Source: Chrysopilus asiliformis
Taxonomy: Eukaryota > Arthropoda > Insecta > Diptera > Rhagionidae
Length of the DNA: 64,000 nucleotides
Reading direction: 5' to 3'
Assembly (NCBI GenBank): GCA_964034945.1
Contig: OZ035960.1
Coordinates: 109,430,324 to 109,494,323, forward strand
Both the position numbers and the translations under genes were made by a program. The notes beneath the pieces are model-generated. The model was not told the DNA's origin. It was given only the letters and a program-made list of their open reading frames with translations, and did not search any database. Below, in pieces: positions 13,064-25,015 of the stretch; within the stretch, counting starts at the first letter, position 1; the number at the start of each line of letters is the position of its first letter.

Positions 13064-14450
13064 TATTTCAACCAATTTGACAAAAATGCTTTTCTCCACA
13101 ATTTTTCTCATATACAAAACCACCAAAAACTTTTTATTTTTTAGCTGAAAACTAAAATGTGCGAAATAACGGTATATCTTGGGAAAGATTTACGATTTGC
13201 AGTTCTAGTAAAAGAAAAATGTATAGGAAATTTACGTGTCACCAACTTTTCTCACACATCAGATTATTGGAAAAAGCCAAAAATTTTAAATTTATTTTTT
13301 CAATTCAAATTTCTATTTCCGATTAAGGAATTTCACCGAAATTTGATAGGATCGTCTCATTCTAGGGCTGTATATGCTTGCAAAATTTCATGACTCTAGA
13401 AATGCTCTAGAATTTCCCCCGAATGTAGGCAAATTACGGCGAACGCGAGAGTGTGGGATGGTCTGCCGAATCGCTTGCTAAAGTCTGATTCGCTATTATT
13501 CGGAGAGTGTGGAGGTAGGGTTAGCAAAATTAACAGGTCGCTATTATTGGGGGAGAATATGGAATTAGGGTTAGGCAAAATTAAGAGGTCGGAATATTTT
13601 CATGATCACAACACTTTTTATACAACGTACTTCGTATAAGAAAGTAAAAATACAAACGTTTTATACGGATTTTCCAACTTCCATGTTATATAAAACATTT
13701 ATTTAATAAAATGCATCATCGTTATTATTATTCGGTGAAGTGATGATTCACGAGCAAAAAGAAACTCTGAAACCTCGAGGATATTCGCTAATATTTATCC
13801 GATTTTGTGTAATCAATGATAAAGAATATTATTGGCTGATATGAGATGGTGGGTACAACATGAAACATTCTCATTAATTTCATTCGTTCGTTATTTTGTT
13901 GACAAAAATACTTTCAGCTCGCTGGCAAAGTTCTAACGCTGGGCCATGTGAATGGGGGTGGGGAGGAAAATGTTCTTTACTGATGTGCCTAGAGGCGCAC
14001 TGTCCCGATCGCATCTTCACCCTTTTCATTGGGAAATATTTAATCTGTTTGCTTGAGTCTTCTGTTTTGAAAACCGTCTATCGCAAAAGCATATTTAATA
14101 CTCAAACACTGACACACATTCGAGAACAAGAAATCAGGTCAAAAGCAGCATAAAGTCGGGTCTCCAGAGGTTTTCTCTGGCTGCTTTTTGTTTACTCGAT
14201 TCGATTTTTACATTCAATATTAGACGTAATGTCTTTAAAATCCTGAGAAAATTTTCATAAAGGCTTATGTTAGACGCTGAACAGTACGGTATAATTAATT
14301 TTCCCTATTAGTATTAAATTAAATGGAAATGCAATTAAAATAACATTTTTATGAAAAACATTTCAAAGAGTTTGTTTTTGAAATAATTAAATTTTCCATT
14401 ACCATCACTGACTGTTGAGTGAATCCTCTTGATTCGTAATTAACCAATTC
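13064..14450. other. Intergenic, no gene recognised
   Basis: Short frames here have no recognisable product. The part at roughly 13080-13400 resembles 48673-48960 (phrases such as GTTCTAGTAAAAGA, TAGGATCGT-TCATTC and AAAATTTCATG-CTCTAG occur in the same order), so it is probably a diverged copy of that dispersed repeat. Nothing else stands out. Confidence 0.5.
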
Positions 14451-14687
14451 GTGATGTTAGCTCCACACTCTCTTCGAATGTGGGCGAATCAAAACCTCGG
14501 CTGCCAGGATAAAATTCCGGTTTACGATATTGTAAATCTTTTACATATTTTAAATCGTAAACTAGAATTTTCAGACGAAGAAATGGTTTCAATTCGACAA
14601 CAAATATTCGACGCGAGTGTGGAGCATATTACATATCGATGCTTCCGTGCATCTCTCTTGAGCTGTCAAAATTCGTATCTCTCTTGA
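14451..14687 (+). CDS. Possible coding fragment, unrecognised
   Basis: A 78-codon frame whose first 65 or so residues look like ordinary soluble protein (acidic and basic residues interspersed, including KLEFSDEEMVSIRQQIFDAS) before it runs into the 26-bp tandem repeat. I recognise no family. There is no obvious continuation by splicing on either side. It may be a captured exon, a decayed gene or chance; function cannot be assigned. Confidence 0.25.
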   Translation: MMLAPHSLRMWANQNLGCQDKIPVYDIVNLLHILNRKLEFSDEEMVSIRQQIFDASVEHITYRCFRASLLSCQNSYLS

Positions 14688-14801
14688 GCTATCAAAATTC
14701 GTATTTCTCTTGAGCTGTCAAAATTCGTATCTCTCTTGAGCTGTCAAAATTCGTATCTCTCTTGAGCTGTCAAAATTCGTATCTCTTGAGCTGTCAAAAT
14801 T
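14651..14801 (+). repeat. 26-bp tandem repeat, six units
   Basis: Six head-to-tail copies of ATCTCTCTTGAGCTGTCAAA followed by ATTCGT, with one or two substitutions and a shortened last unit. It truncates the frame at 14451-14687. Confidence 0.9.
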
Positions 14802-14949
14802 CTGACGTTTTTGTAAGTACGATAAAAGGGTGATATTGGGACGAATTTTAGTTTTTTTTTATTGATTTTGATAGAAAATTATTCAATCTGCAATTGTGAA
14901 TCCTTAACACCTCAAAAAAGTTAACGAGCTTTATTTTTTAGTGAATTAA

Positions 14950-16780
14950 AAATTCAACATTGAAGAATGTCGTAAGTCAAGTCACGATAGTCTTGCACGG
15001 AGGCATCAACCTTCCCAAGTCTGACATTTTTTTCGGATTTTTTTTCCATGTCCAGGTACGACACTATAGGCAAATTTATCCCCAAAAATTGGAACTTCAA
15101 GGCTTTTGTCCTTGATGGGTTGAAAACCCGACTTTGAAAGCCAGTTCCCACCCGAAATCCTTTTATGCAGACTAGAAAATATTCTCACGATAACAAGAGG
15201 CGAGACGGATCTTCATAAACATTTTTATCTGCTCTGTTGCTTGCACCTACAATTTCGGGTATGGTTAAACACTAGATTAAGCGCATCTTAATGTTTAGGA
15301 ATAATACCGTCCCTAACTGCTCACTTCAAATATCGAATTGAACATTTAATAAGATGTGTCTTAAACTAATCTCTAAAAGTATTCCATCGGAAATCTTCAA
15401 CTTTTGCTATAAAAGTAGGTCTAGAACACACTTAACCTAAAAAAAAACTTGTGTTTGAAAGAGATGGATTTTGCTCTGCAAATGCAGATATAGGAAAGCA
15501 GCAAAACAAGCGGAGATAGGCGGTTTTTATGGTGCTTGCCACAGTAGTCACGTAGAGAATGATTGGGAAATGTTCACGGGAATTGGCGACGGGTGATACG
15601 TCACGAGAATTTCGGGTATGAGTAACATTCCTGTTTTCGTAACGGGAACTCAAGAACCGATGAATAGTGAAATGATGACGTTCGCTAATTTTTTTCCTAC
15701 ACGTTAAAAAAGATATTTTAATACTGGAAAATTCCAATTTTATAGAGTTCTAACCTCAAACTTGAACAGGAAGTAACCCTCTAGCCTAACTTCGATGGCA
15801 AACAATGTGCTTTTCACAATTGATCTTGGCACAAGCGATTTTAATGGAAATTCACGATAGTTAAGGACAGCCGAGTATTCGCCCTCGAGATTAATTTCAG
15901 ATGGGAAACAAAAAAAATCTTACTTGATTCGCGGCCGAGTGTTGCTTGAAAAGTGGAAAAATTGAGAAAAACTTCAGAGCAGAAATGAAGGTCAACGAAC
16001 GACTGAAGACGAGACAAAATCAAAAATCACAAAGAGAATTCCGTTTTTTTTCTTTTCTTGACTACTTCTCTGGGCAAAAAAAAAGAATTTAATAAAAATT
16101 TCTGTGTAATAAAAGGAAAAAAAAAAACAACTTACTTTTCAACTAGTGTCCCAAAATATAAAACAAAAGGGAAAATAAATGAAAAATTTATAAAAATTTA
16201 CTCCTCACAGCAATTCGATGTGACGACTTGAAATGCGTTTTCTATTCTAACTACCAACACACTGAATTTTATCTGCACACGTCAATTGAATTTCTTTCTG
16301 ATTAAACGAACTTTGCTCGTTCGCTTGCCGGATGAAAAATTGGAACACACAATCGCACACACACACGCACTCTGAAGCAGTAATAAGGGAAAAACTTTTT
16401 CAATTTTATTGGGAATGGAAATTTTTCTTTCACGTTAGTAATTTATTATTTCAATTAATGTCTAATTAGAGTTCTGCAGAAGTTTACTGCTTTGGAATTT
16501 TAAAATAAAGTTTTTTTTAATGTAAAATTAAAACAAAAAGTTAATAACGAAAATAAGTGAAAAACGTGTGCTATCACAAATACAGCAGCACATGGAATGA
16601 AACGAAATGATGTTGCTGCAAAATTGCAGAGCGTTCCATGAGTTCAGGGTTGCCCGATGAAAGGACATTTGTTTTTGCGACGCAGTTGTAATTTTATAGA
16701 ATTTATGGATTTTTTTTATTGCAAGTAACAGAAAATAAGTTGCGTGACTTCAAATTTGAACACTTTTATACTTTATATAT
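14950..16780. other. Upstream region of kra, candidate 5' UTR exon only
   Basis: No conserved protein is recognised. On the minus strand, donor-like GTAAG sequences occur near 15920 and 16130 with purine-rich sequence upstream, and CA-rich sequence follows near 16350. Either donor could belong to the 5' UTR exon of kra implied by the acceptor at 11135. This is inference only. Confidence 0.3.
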
Positions 16781-16789
16781 CATATAGAA

Positions 16790-17170
16790 GAAAATTATAT
16801 TTAGTATACCGCTTGTAACGTATCGAACCAATCATGGGATACGAAAATGAACTACACCAGAGTGTTTGTCATGACAAGATATTTTGATTTCCGTATGTAT
16901 GTCCGCCTGTTCGTCCGTGAACACCATAACTTTCGAAAGGATTGAAATTTTGTATAGTTACGTTTCTCGTAAATAGCTAGGCTAAGTTCTTGAACGGACA
17001 AAATCGGACCATTCCCACACAAACGAAAGTTTTTTGCAATTTTCTCGAAAACGGTGAGTCATATTGAAAAATTTATAAAGGTAAAATGTGTTTAGAATAG
17101 GATTTTACATAACTCATCGCTACATCAAAATCCAATCGGATCACTTCTCTCCCCCTCCTATACACAAAGT
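16790..17170 (+). repeat. Degenerate microsatellite-bearing dispersed repeat
   Basis: It follows the same phrase order as the repeat at 23240-23650: TATACCG-TTGTAACG, AATGAA-TACACCAG-GTGTTT, a GTCCGCCTGTTCGTCCGTG tract, GAAATTTTG, CTAGGCTAAGTTC, and CATCAAAATCC at the end. It is diverged, so probably an old copy of the same family. Confidence 0.6.
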
Positions 17171-17856
17171 ATTTTTTATACTCTATATATTTTATATAAA
17201 CATTATGTCTGTCATCATATCGAGTATTTGACGATTGGCCTCCAGATTTTTATAGCAAATTCTTAAAAACACCGAATAAAAAAAAATAGATCGATTTTTT
17301 GTACAAAAAAACGTTACACTTTCTATAGTTTTTGATATGATATTAAGCATTTGTATGACTTTCAAAATTAAGTAATTTACCAGGGGCTAAAAATAATTCT
17401 TTCTCGGATGGTAAATATCTTTCGTTATCTAGCCGTCAAAAGCTTAATTAGCCCAGGATTTTGCTTTAATCCTGAACAAATAAATTCCCGAATTTAAAAA
17501 AAACCGCGCCACTTGATGTCATTTGGGTCGTTCCAAACAAATTCCGCTCACGCCCAAAAAAGTGGAACGAGACATCACGAAAATGGCCGGGATTAGTAAA
17601 ACCTGTTTCTGAAAAACGTGTAGCCAAATAAATGGCGCGTCATCGACTTTTGTGGTGTGGGTAAGGCCGATTTCACTGTACTCTTCATGGAAATACACCG
17701 ACCCGATTATAAACGTACCTCACACAAAATGGCCATTCGCAGTAAATTTTTTCCGCACTGGGTTTTCCGTCGACTTCATTTAATTAATCTCACAACGCAC
17801 AGCATATTGTTAAAAATTTACAATACAAATTGATAAATAAAATGGTCTACTTACAA

Positions 17857-18099
17857 TTAAACGAAATACTTTGGGCAGAGCGCAAACTTACACAACAGTT
17901 CACGAGGGTGATAAAGAACTTCTAAGTGGAACGAAACAACGGAGCGGAATGGAGCTACATTTAGTGGTGCCGTAGTTGAGAATTTTTTACTAGGGGTATT
18001 CATTAACGCCGCAACTTTGCGGACGTCGCATTGTCGCAGTGTATTGAAGTGAACATCCCAGTTTAGATTTTTCACAAAAAAAGTCGCAATTCTTTTCAT
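17857..18099 (-). other. Open frame of uncertain status
   Basis: An 80-codon frame starting MKRIATFFVKNLNW with no family I recognise. A consensus donor (ATTGTAAGTAG on the minus strand, near 17855) sits just before its stop, so it could be a first exon or a 5' UTR exon spliced to something to its left. It could equally be chance. Recorded because nothing else explains 17.2-18.2 kb. Confidence 0.2.
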
Positions 18100-18984
18100 T
18101 AGCTTTCAATTGTCAGATGACTTTATAACCTACAATCTAAAAATTGAATAATTAATTATAAAACTAGCTCCCAAAAATACTGAAGATAAACGAAAAAAAT
18201 AATATACTAGATTCACTAGCTGAAAAGGCGATCATTTTGAATCTCACGTTTCCTTTTCGTCAATAAAACGAATTAATTACATAAACAACCAACAATTTAT
18301 TCAATAAACTTACTTCACCACAGATATTGCGATTCATGTTTTTCATGTTGAAATGCAAAATAAAATTCTCGAAATATGCGACACTTTTCACACTTTCTTT
18401 TTACATATTACTTTTACTTTACACTTTTTTTAGCGCAAAAGTTCTCAAATTACAAATTTGTCGAGAAATTTGGGAAGCATCGCAAGTATATTTGAAAAAC
18501 TCAGTTTGCGTCGGTTTTGCGAAGTGAAACACGTTTCAATTGTTTTGAATTTCTAGATTTGCAGATTAAAATTAAAGAATTTAGAAAAAAAAGTAACTTT
18601 TAAGAGGTAGGTCAGAAAAGAATAAAAATTCAATACCATTTTGCATTGGATTTTGATGTATGGAAGATGTATTGTTGAATTGGACGCTGATTGTCATCCT
18701 CTTTTTCTTTGTATGTTTTTTCGAAAAAATCGCAGAAAAATATTCCGTTTATTGGGGTGAAACCAGAAGCAAAGGTAAAAATTAACTGTAAACGAGACTT
18801 AAATACGCGAAAATCGATACAAAAAAATTTATTTCACAGTTCATATTTATATTCTTAAATAAAAATTTTTAATCTAAAGTCGGCGTAGATTTGGATCAAT
18901 ATAAAGTAAAATGCTGTTTTCTGCAAGTTTGTTGCTCCATTTTTTATTTCAGAAAAGTCGCCCTAGCTCCTGCAAAGTTGTGCT

Positions 18985-21900
18985 TCACAATAATTTCCCA
19001 ATTCGGATAATTGAAACGGTGAATTCAGGTGAAAATGCATAAACACTTGAATTCGTTGCGACCATATTTGAAAAATACGCCATCCTTCAAATAAAATATT
19101 TTTGATGTAAAAGATACAAGTGCAAAAAAACAATTATATTCTTACTTACTTAACTGGAACGTTAAATTGCATGTGATTTTCCATAACATCGTACAATGCT
19201 ATGAATTTATTTTTTTCGTGATGGTATAACCTCGCTGCTAAAAGATCTGAAATTTCTTTAGATTTTTCGATATTATCGCTAGAAAATAATGGTTGATAAA
19301 GTTTAGTAGATGGCTGATTTTCTGTTTCTGTAGCAGGTCGTTCTGCTACAGAAGAGAATGTGAATTTAGTAGGTCGTTCTCCGGGGAACGAAGAGAATGT
19401 GAATTTAGGAGGTCGTTCTCCGGGGAACGGAGAGAATGTGAATTTAGTAGATCGTTCTCTGGTTCCGAATGAACCAAAATTATTGCTCTCTATTTCTTTA
19501 CAAGATTGAATTTCTGTAAAATCATAGCCACCAGATAAATTACTGACGATCCGGAATTCCATTCTAGTTAATGCTTCCCAAGAGTTATTGACCACATCAA
19601 ATACGTCGATTTCAAGTTTCAGAGGATTTTCTTTATTACTTATTAGATGAATAAAACCATCTAAAAACGATATAAACGATAAAATTATTTAAAATTTCAC
19701 AATGTAATAAACGTACCTGTAACGGCGATATTAAAATAAGTTTTGCAGAGAGGACCTGGTAATTTTGTGATATCTTGAGTTTTAATATCAAAGACAATCA
19801 TTTCTACGTTTTCATTTTTCATACCCAGCAAATAAAGTTTTTCGTTTAACTGACACGATTTATAATTTTCAGTTTCATATGGAAATGGAATTTTGGTCCA
19901 CTTATCAGTATCTGGCTCAATAATATAGCAAAATTTTGAATACTCGCCATTTTTCGATTTTCCTCCAATAATAAACACTTTTGAATCAATTGTCGTTAAA
20001 GTAAAACCGGTTAATTCAATTGAAAATGTTTTTGTTTTTAATTCCATCGTATCAGGTTTGAAAATTCTATAGAAATTGGAACCTTCCTCAATAATGAAAA
20101 TGGAATTTGAACAATTTTCCACATTTGTGGCATCTAAAAGCCATTTAAGCAATTCGACATTTTCTGTTATTAACTTCTCATCGGTGATTTCGTTGAGAAT
20201 AGTCTTTACATATTTTACCGGAAACAGTTTAACTAGTTCAGTACATAAATATTTTCTGCTCTCATCATATTTAATCCAATTAATCATAGTCAAATAGAAA
20301 CTCTTTGCTGATACTTGCTCTATAAATTTTTGAGTTCTTTTAAAAAATGTTAAAATCTACAAAAAGTGAAAAAAAAAAACATTGTTTCAATTAAAATTGA
20401 TGATTTTGAAAGAAACTTACATGGTTTTCGTTGAGATCAAGAAACTGCTGATGGTTGGAAATATTTATGTGTTCAGAAATGAAGTTTTCAATTTTACCAG
20501 TATTAAAACACATAAGTTCTTGAAAAATAAAAAAATTGGGTTAAAACAGTTGGGAATTTAAAAAACGGACTCGACACTACCAAATAAACACCACATTTCA
20601 ATGCAGTTGTCCTCCGTGATATTTTCTGTTAGATATTTGCGACATTCATCTTTAATGAATTCAAATCCATAAAATTCGGCAGCTTCTAGTAGATTCATGA
20701 CATTTTCAACAGTAAAATTCAACTTTCCGTAGTAAATATAGTCTACAATTGATTTAATGGAATCCAAGGAATATTTGCTCTCCATTGCAATAACCGCGTT
20801 ATTAGAGTCTGAATAGGAAATTGTACCTAAAACGACGGGAATCCATTTCATCACATATAACAAGTCCGGATGCACACGATAAGTTTTTTGATTCACGTCA
20901 CGGCAAAACGAGGGCAAGAGAGGCGAGAAGTTGGTGAATCACCAACTTTTGATTCACCCAGTGATGCTATGTACCTTTAGTGACATTCCCCTTTCCAAAT
21001 GACGAAATTCCCCTTTTTCAATGACGAAATTCCCCTAATTTTTCCCCTAGAAAAACAACGAATTTTAAATAAAGAATTCATTTATTAGAACCAAAAATTA
21101 TTGTCATCTGGACTCATGTTAAAGTCTTTTAAAAGAAAAAAGCACAAATTAGGAAATAATTTTATATTTTGGAAAGCTTTAACAAAATACTCGTTAATTG
21201 TATTCCCGATAACAACGTCACGAGTCTCCAACCAAACGTCAAATAAGATATGAAAAGAAGCCGGGATTCACAATTAGATAATAATCAAAGCAAATCACAA
21301 ATTTATAAATCAAGGTAGTTCCCTTGCTTTCGAGCTTAAAATGATCCTGTCCTTAAATTCGGTAAAAATTATTTCCATATTTTGAATTTAAAAAATATAA
21401 AAATATCAAAAAATGGAAAAAACGAAATCAAGGGCACTTTGCCACTGGTCCATGCATTCTTCTTGTGAATATTAGTCGAAATTAGTACATTAAGCCAAAT
21501 TTTAAAGATGAACAAGAAATTACCGATTTAATTTGATTTTAACATATTTTAAACAAAGCAGTTCTGTTGATTTGCAATTTAAAATATTTCTATTGAAAAT
21601 ATATTTAAGAAATCCGAAAAACGAACAAAAAATATGTGTCAATGCACTTTCATGGAAACTACTTTTTATACTCAAATTCCCCGCAAAAAGGGGAATTCCC
21701 CTCGATATAGCATCACTGGATTCACCATAAGTTATTGGAAGTTCGTTTTCTCTATTCCTTTTTGCTCTCATTTGTATTCGCTCATGTTAATTTACGACAA
21801 AAACTTTCATAAACGTCAAAAAGACGCAAATAACGAATCATTCGTGAATGTTTAAAAGATAATTACAGTGATTCATGAATCAAGAATTTTATCGTGTAAA

Positions 21901-22141
21901 TTCGGTCTTACCAGCAAAAAATTTCTGGAAATATATGCAGCTTGATGCCAAAACAATTTTATGGGCTGGAATCAAAGTATCTTCCACTTTTAATTGTACA
22001 TCGCATAGCTAAGAATTTCATGTGTATTATAATAGAAAAAATTGCTTGATTTTTAAAAATGATTCTGACCTTATTACGGTTTTCCTTTAAATTATCAAAA
22101 AAATCGATTGAATGGCGTGAAATGTTATCAATCTCGGCCAT
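18985..22141 (-). CDS. BTB-BACK-Kelch protein, cluster copy A (3' frameshift)
   Basis: Seven exons: 22070-22141, 21912-22008, 20581-20826, 20421-20518, 19717-20356, 19150-19660 and 18985-19084. Phases agree and give 587 residues. Exon 1 encodes MAEIDNISRHSIDFFDNLKE. Exons 2-3 form the BTB fold (VQLKVEDTLIPAHKIVLASS, then SLDSIKSIVDYIYYGKLNFT). Exons 3-5 form a BACK-like helical region (DNCIEMWCLF; MINWIKYDESRKYLC). Exons 5-7 hold Kelch-type blades (GFTLTTIDSKVFIIGGKSKN, then IEPDTDKWTKIPFPYE). BTB-BACK-Kelch proteins usually serve as Cullin-3 substrate adaptors or actin-associated factors; which applies here is unknown. A 4-bp deletion relative to copy C, in the last exon after YAFSPE, shifts the frame so that the protein ends about 12 codons early with an unrelated tail. 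Exon 6 has a private 13-residue repeat. Intron 2 holds a hAT MITE. Confidence 0.85.
19346..19465 (-). repeat. 39-bp coding tandem repeat in Kelch copy A exon 6
   Basis: Three in-frame units of 39 bp encoding variants of RPTKFTFSSFPGE. Copy C has none of this array at the equivalent place (between NNYGSF and PATETE) and copy B lacks the segment altogether. Confidence 0.85.
20959..21718. mobile_element. hAT-like MITE in intron 2 of Kelch copy A (760 bp)
   Basis: The ends CAGTGATGCTAT and ATAGCATCACTG are exact complements. They are flanked by a perfect 8-bp duplication GATTCACC (20951-20958, 21719-21726). The left part repeats the phrase AATGACGAAATTCCCCT. Copies B and C have no counterpart, so insertion followed the duplication of the gene or hit only this copy. 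Confidence 0.9.
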
Positions 22142-22782
22142 ATTGGTAGTTTGTGCACAAAAGATTTTTACGTAGAAAAAGACAATAGTTTAAAAAAGCT
22201 GTTTTCAGAAAGGCTACTTAACTCGTTTTCTGATTCTTTCAATAGTAATTAAAATTTTCGTTTTTATCAATATGCAAAAAAAAATCCAATCTGTCCTCGT
22301 TGAAACTTTCAGAGACTCAACTGAAATGATCGCGACTTTCAAAACAAGACGATAAGCGGACTATCGAAATGTCAAATTAGAATTTAGAATTCACCACACG
22401 CGTATGGGCTGTGTTTTTTTATTCGCTCAATTAAAGACTAAATTAGGCGTGTCTTTTAAATGTTCTTGAGCTATATAGAACAGTGTTTTCTATACAAGCC
22501 GCTGCACCGGCTGCTGTAGTTTGTATGGAAAACGTTGTTTTATATAACTTAAGAGCATTTTTTAAAAAACGCGCTTATTACTGGGTGCATTGATCCAGAC
22601 CCAGCAAATTTCTAGCGCTAAAAATTAGCGTACAAAACTAATGCAATAGCTGCGAAAAAGAGGTTAGCCGAAACCAAGCGTAAAAATTGTATGCAATTGC
22701 GGTAAGCATAATTGTGGTTCTTCTCTAAAACTAGATGGATTATGACTTTGTCGAACTTTAGGGGACGGTCGAAATGATGTAG
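22142..22782 (-). repeat. 5' flank shared with Kelch copy B (segmental duplication)
   Basis: This sequence upstream of copy A is near-identical to 28128-28742 upstream of copy B, down to the phrases GCGCTTATTACTGGGTGCAT and GGGGACGGTCGAAATGATGT. Similarity stops abruptly at GATGTAGCT. It should contain the promoter of the gene. No TATA box could be assigned with confidence. Confidence 0.85.
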
Positions 22783-22814
22783 CTTTAAATTGGAAAGCAA
22801 CAAAAAAAGAAAAA

Positions 22815-23910
22815 CATTACAAAAGCTATAATTGCCAGTCTGGCAATTATTGAAAACCCGTATGGTGATATTCGTATCAAAATTCGAACAGTTGTACCAA
22901 AATTCCACTTTGAAGTCAAACTTTCCAATAAGATTTTTTTAAATTTAATACAATCGGATTTTGATGTATGGGAGTTTTATGAAGAATCATATCCTAAATA
23001 ACTTTTGTTCTTGCACTTTTTTGATAAGATGTACCATTTTTGGGATATTCACAAAAAACGTTTTCATTTGTATGGGGGGTACCCCCCCTCATGGTCCATT
23101 TTTGCCCGTTAACGAGCTTAGCCTCGCATTTTACGAAAAACGGATCCACGCAAAATTTCAAGTCTCTAGCTCAATCCGTGCGCCCGCAATCCGCGCCACA
23201 GACGGACGGGCGGACGGACGGGCATGCAAAAATTAATTATTTTTATACCCGTATGGTGAAACCAAAGGGTATATTAACTTTGCCTTACCGTTTGTAACGC
23301 CAAGATCCCGTCATCACACACAAAAATGAATTACACCAGTGTGTTTAGAATGATAAAAATAATTAATTTTTACATGTCCGTCCGTCCGTCTGTCTGTCCG
23401 TCCGTCTGTGGCGCGGATTGCGGGCGCACGGATTGAGCTAGAGACTTGAAATTTTGCGTGGATTCGTTTTTCGTAAAATGCGAGGCTAAGTTCGTTAATG
23501 GGCAAAAATGGTCCATTAGGGGGGGTACCCCCCATACGAACGAAAACGGTTTTTGTGAATATCTCAAAAACGGTATATCTTATCAAAAAAGTGCAAGAAC
23601 AAAAGTTATTTAGGATATGATTCTACATAAAACTCCCATACATCAAAATCCGATTGGAATAAGTTTTAAAAAATCTTATTGGAAAGTTTGACTTCAAAGT
23701 GGAATTTTGGTATAACTGTTCGAATTTTGATACGAATATCACCATACGGGTCTCCAATGATTGCCAGATTGGCAATTATAGCTTTGGTTATGTTTTTATC
23801 ATTCTAAACGCACTGGTGTAATTCATTTTTGTGCATGATGACGGGATCTTGGCGTTACAAACGGTAAGGCAAAGTTAATATACCTTTGGTTTCACCATAC
23901 GGGTATAAAA
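22815..23910. repeat. 1.1-kb inverted-repeat pair of dispersed elements
   Basis: The sequence from about 22815 to 23230 recurs inverted at about 23375-23795 (phrases CATCAAAATCCGATTGGAAT, GGGGGGTACCCCCC, GCGCGGATTGCGGGCGCACG). An inner block at 23238-23360 (TATACCCGTATGGTGAAACC ... GTGTTTAGAATGATAAAAAT) recurs inverted at about 23795-23910. Both arms carry GTCY/RGAC tetranucleotide tracts. The simplest reading is two copies of one element family inserted head to head. Frames through it are not genes. Confidence 0.85.
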
Positions 23911-23957
23911 ACTATACCCGCACAAACTTTTTCTGATTTCCTATGATGCTTTTCAAC

Positions 23958-24441
23958 CAGGGGTGCGTTCCTTTATTAACCGTGGTTAACCGCGGTAAAG
24001 AGAAATGCATTCTTAAATGCCTACGGTTAACGCTCAGTAATCTTTACTGCCGTTCCTAAATGCCAAAGTTAAGCTGTCAAAGTTACTTTTCTCAACTCTG
24101 CTCGAGAGCTGAGTTGGAGAAAGTTAACTTTAATTGTAATTAAAGAACGCGATAAAGTTAACCGAGACGGTTACAACTGTCAATCAACTGTCAATTCGTC
24201 TCGTAGTTTCGAATGAGTTTTTTTCATTGTTTTCAATATAAAGCTTCTGTTGGTTTTCAAACACTTCCGCAGCTCCCAAAAATATTGCTTGGATAATTTG
24301 TTGGTCCGACATATTTTTAATGTATTGTTGTGCACATCACTGCTGTCAAAGTTAACCAAATCGCGTTCTTTTAATCAGAGTTGTTCTAACTTTGACAAAC
24401 CCAACCTTTACTTTACTCGGGAATAAAGGAACGCACCCCTG
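23958..24441. mobile_element. TIR element CAGGGGTGCG...CGCACCCCTG (484 bp)
   Basis: About 20 bp of inverted terminus: CAGGGGTGCGTTCCTTTATT and AATAAAGGAACGCACCCCTG. The interior is made of TTAACC/GGTTAA and AAAGTTAAC words. CAGGGG ends suggest hAT, but the 8-bp flanks differ. The right flank matches the sequence after AGCTG in the paralogous stretch near 18215, so the left flank has probably been lost or rearranged. Confidence 0.7.
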
Positions 24442-25015
24442 ATAAGGCGATGATTTTGTATCTCACGTTTCGATTTCGTCAATAAATCAAAATAATCACA
24501 TAAAATCCAACAAATTATCCAATAAACTTGACAGATATTGCGATACATTTTTTTTCATGTTGATGATGATAATTGCACATGTCCTGATTGTCCAAACGTA
24601 CGAAATGCAAATCAAATTCTCGAAGTATGCGACACTTTTAGTCTCGCAAATGCGCAAAAATCACAAATTTGTCGAAAAATTTGGTAGGCGTCGTAATTAT
24701 ATTCGAAAAACTCAGTTTGCATTGGTTTTGCGAAGTGAAACTAACACAAAATAGGTGCTTGTTTGAATTTTTGAATTGATTACGGTATTCTCTATGCAAA
24801 ATATTTGTTTATTTATTTTAAAAGTTTATTTCAACGATTTTTTTTTGTAACTGTGACATTTTTGTTACACAGCAGATTTAAAACAACTCAAAAAATAACA
24901 TGCGGAGCAGTCAAGTATTTTTCGTTACACTGCAGAAAAAAAATCAAAAACATTAAATTATATAATACATTTATCGAATTCATAGAAATATTTCTCCATA
25001 ATTATCGCAATGTCT

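Noticed and set aside
23040..23586. Overlapping open frames on both strands through CCGTCCGTC-rich DNA
   Set aside because: They mirror each other because the DNA is an inverted repeat with a tetranucleotide tract; no splice structure or recognisable protein.
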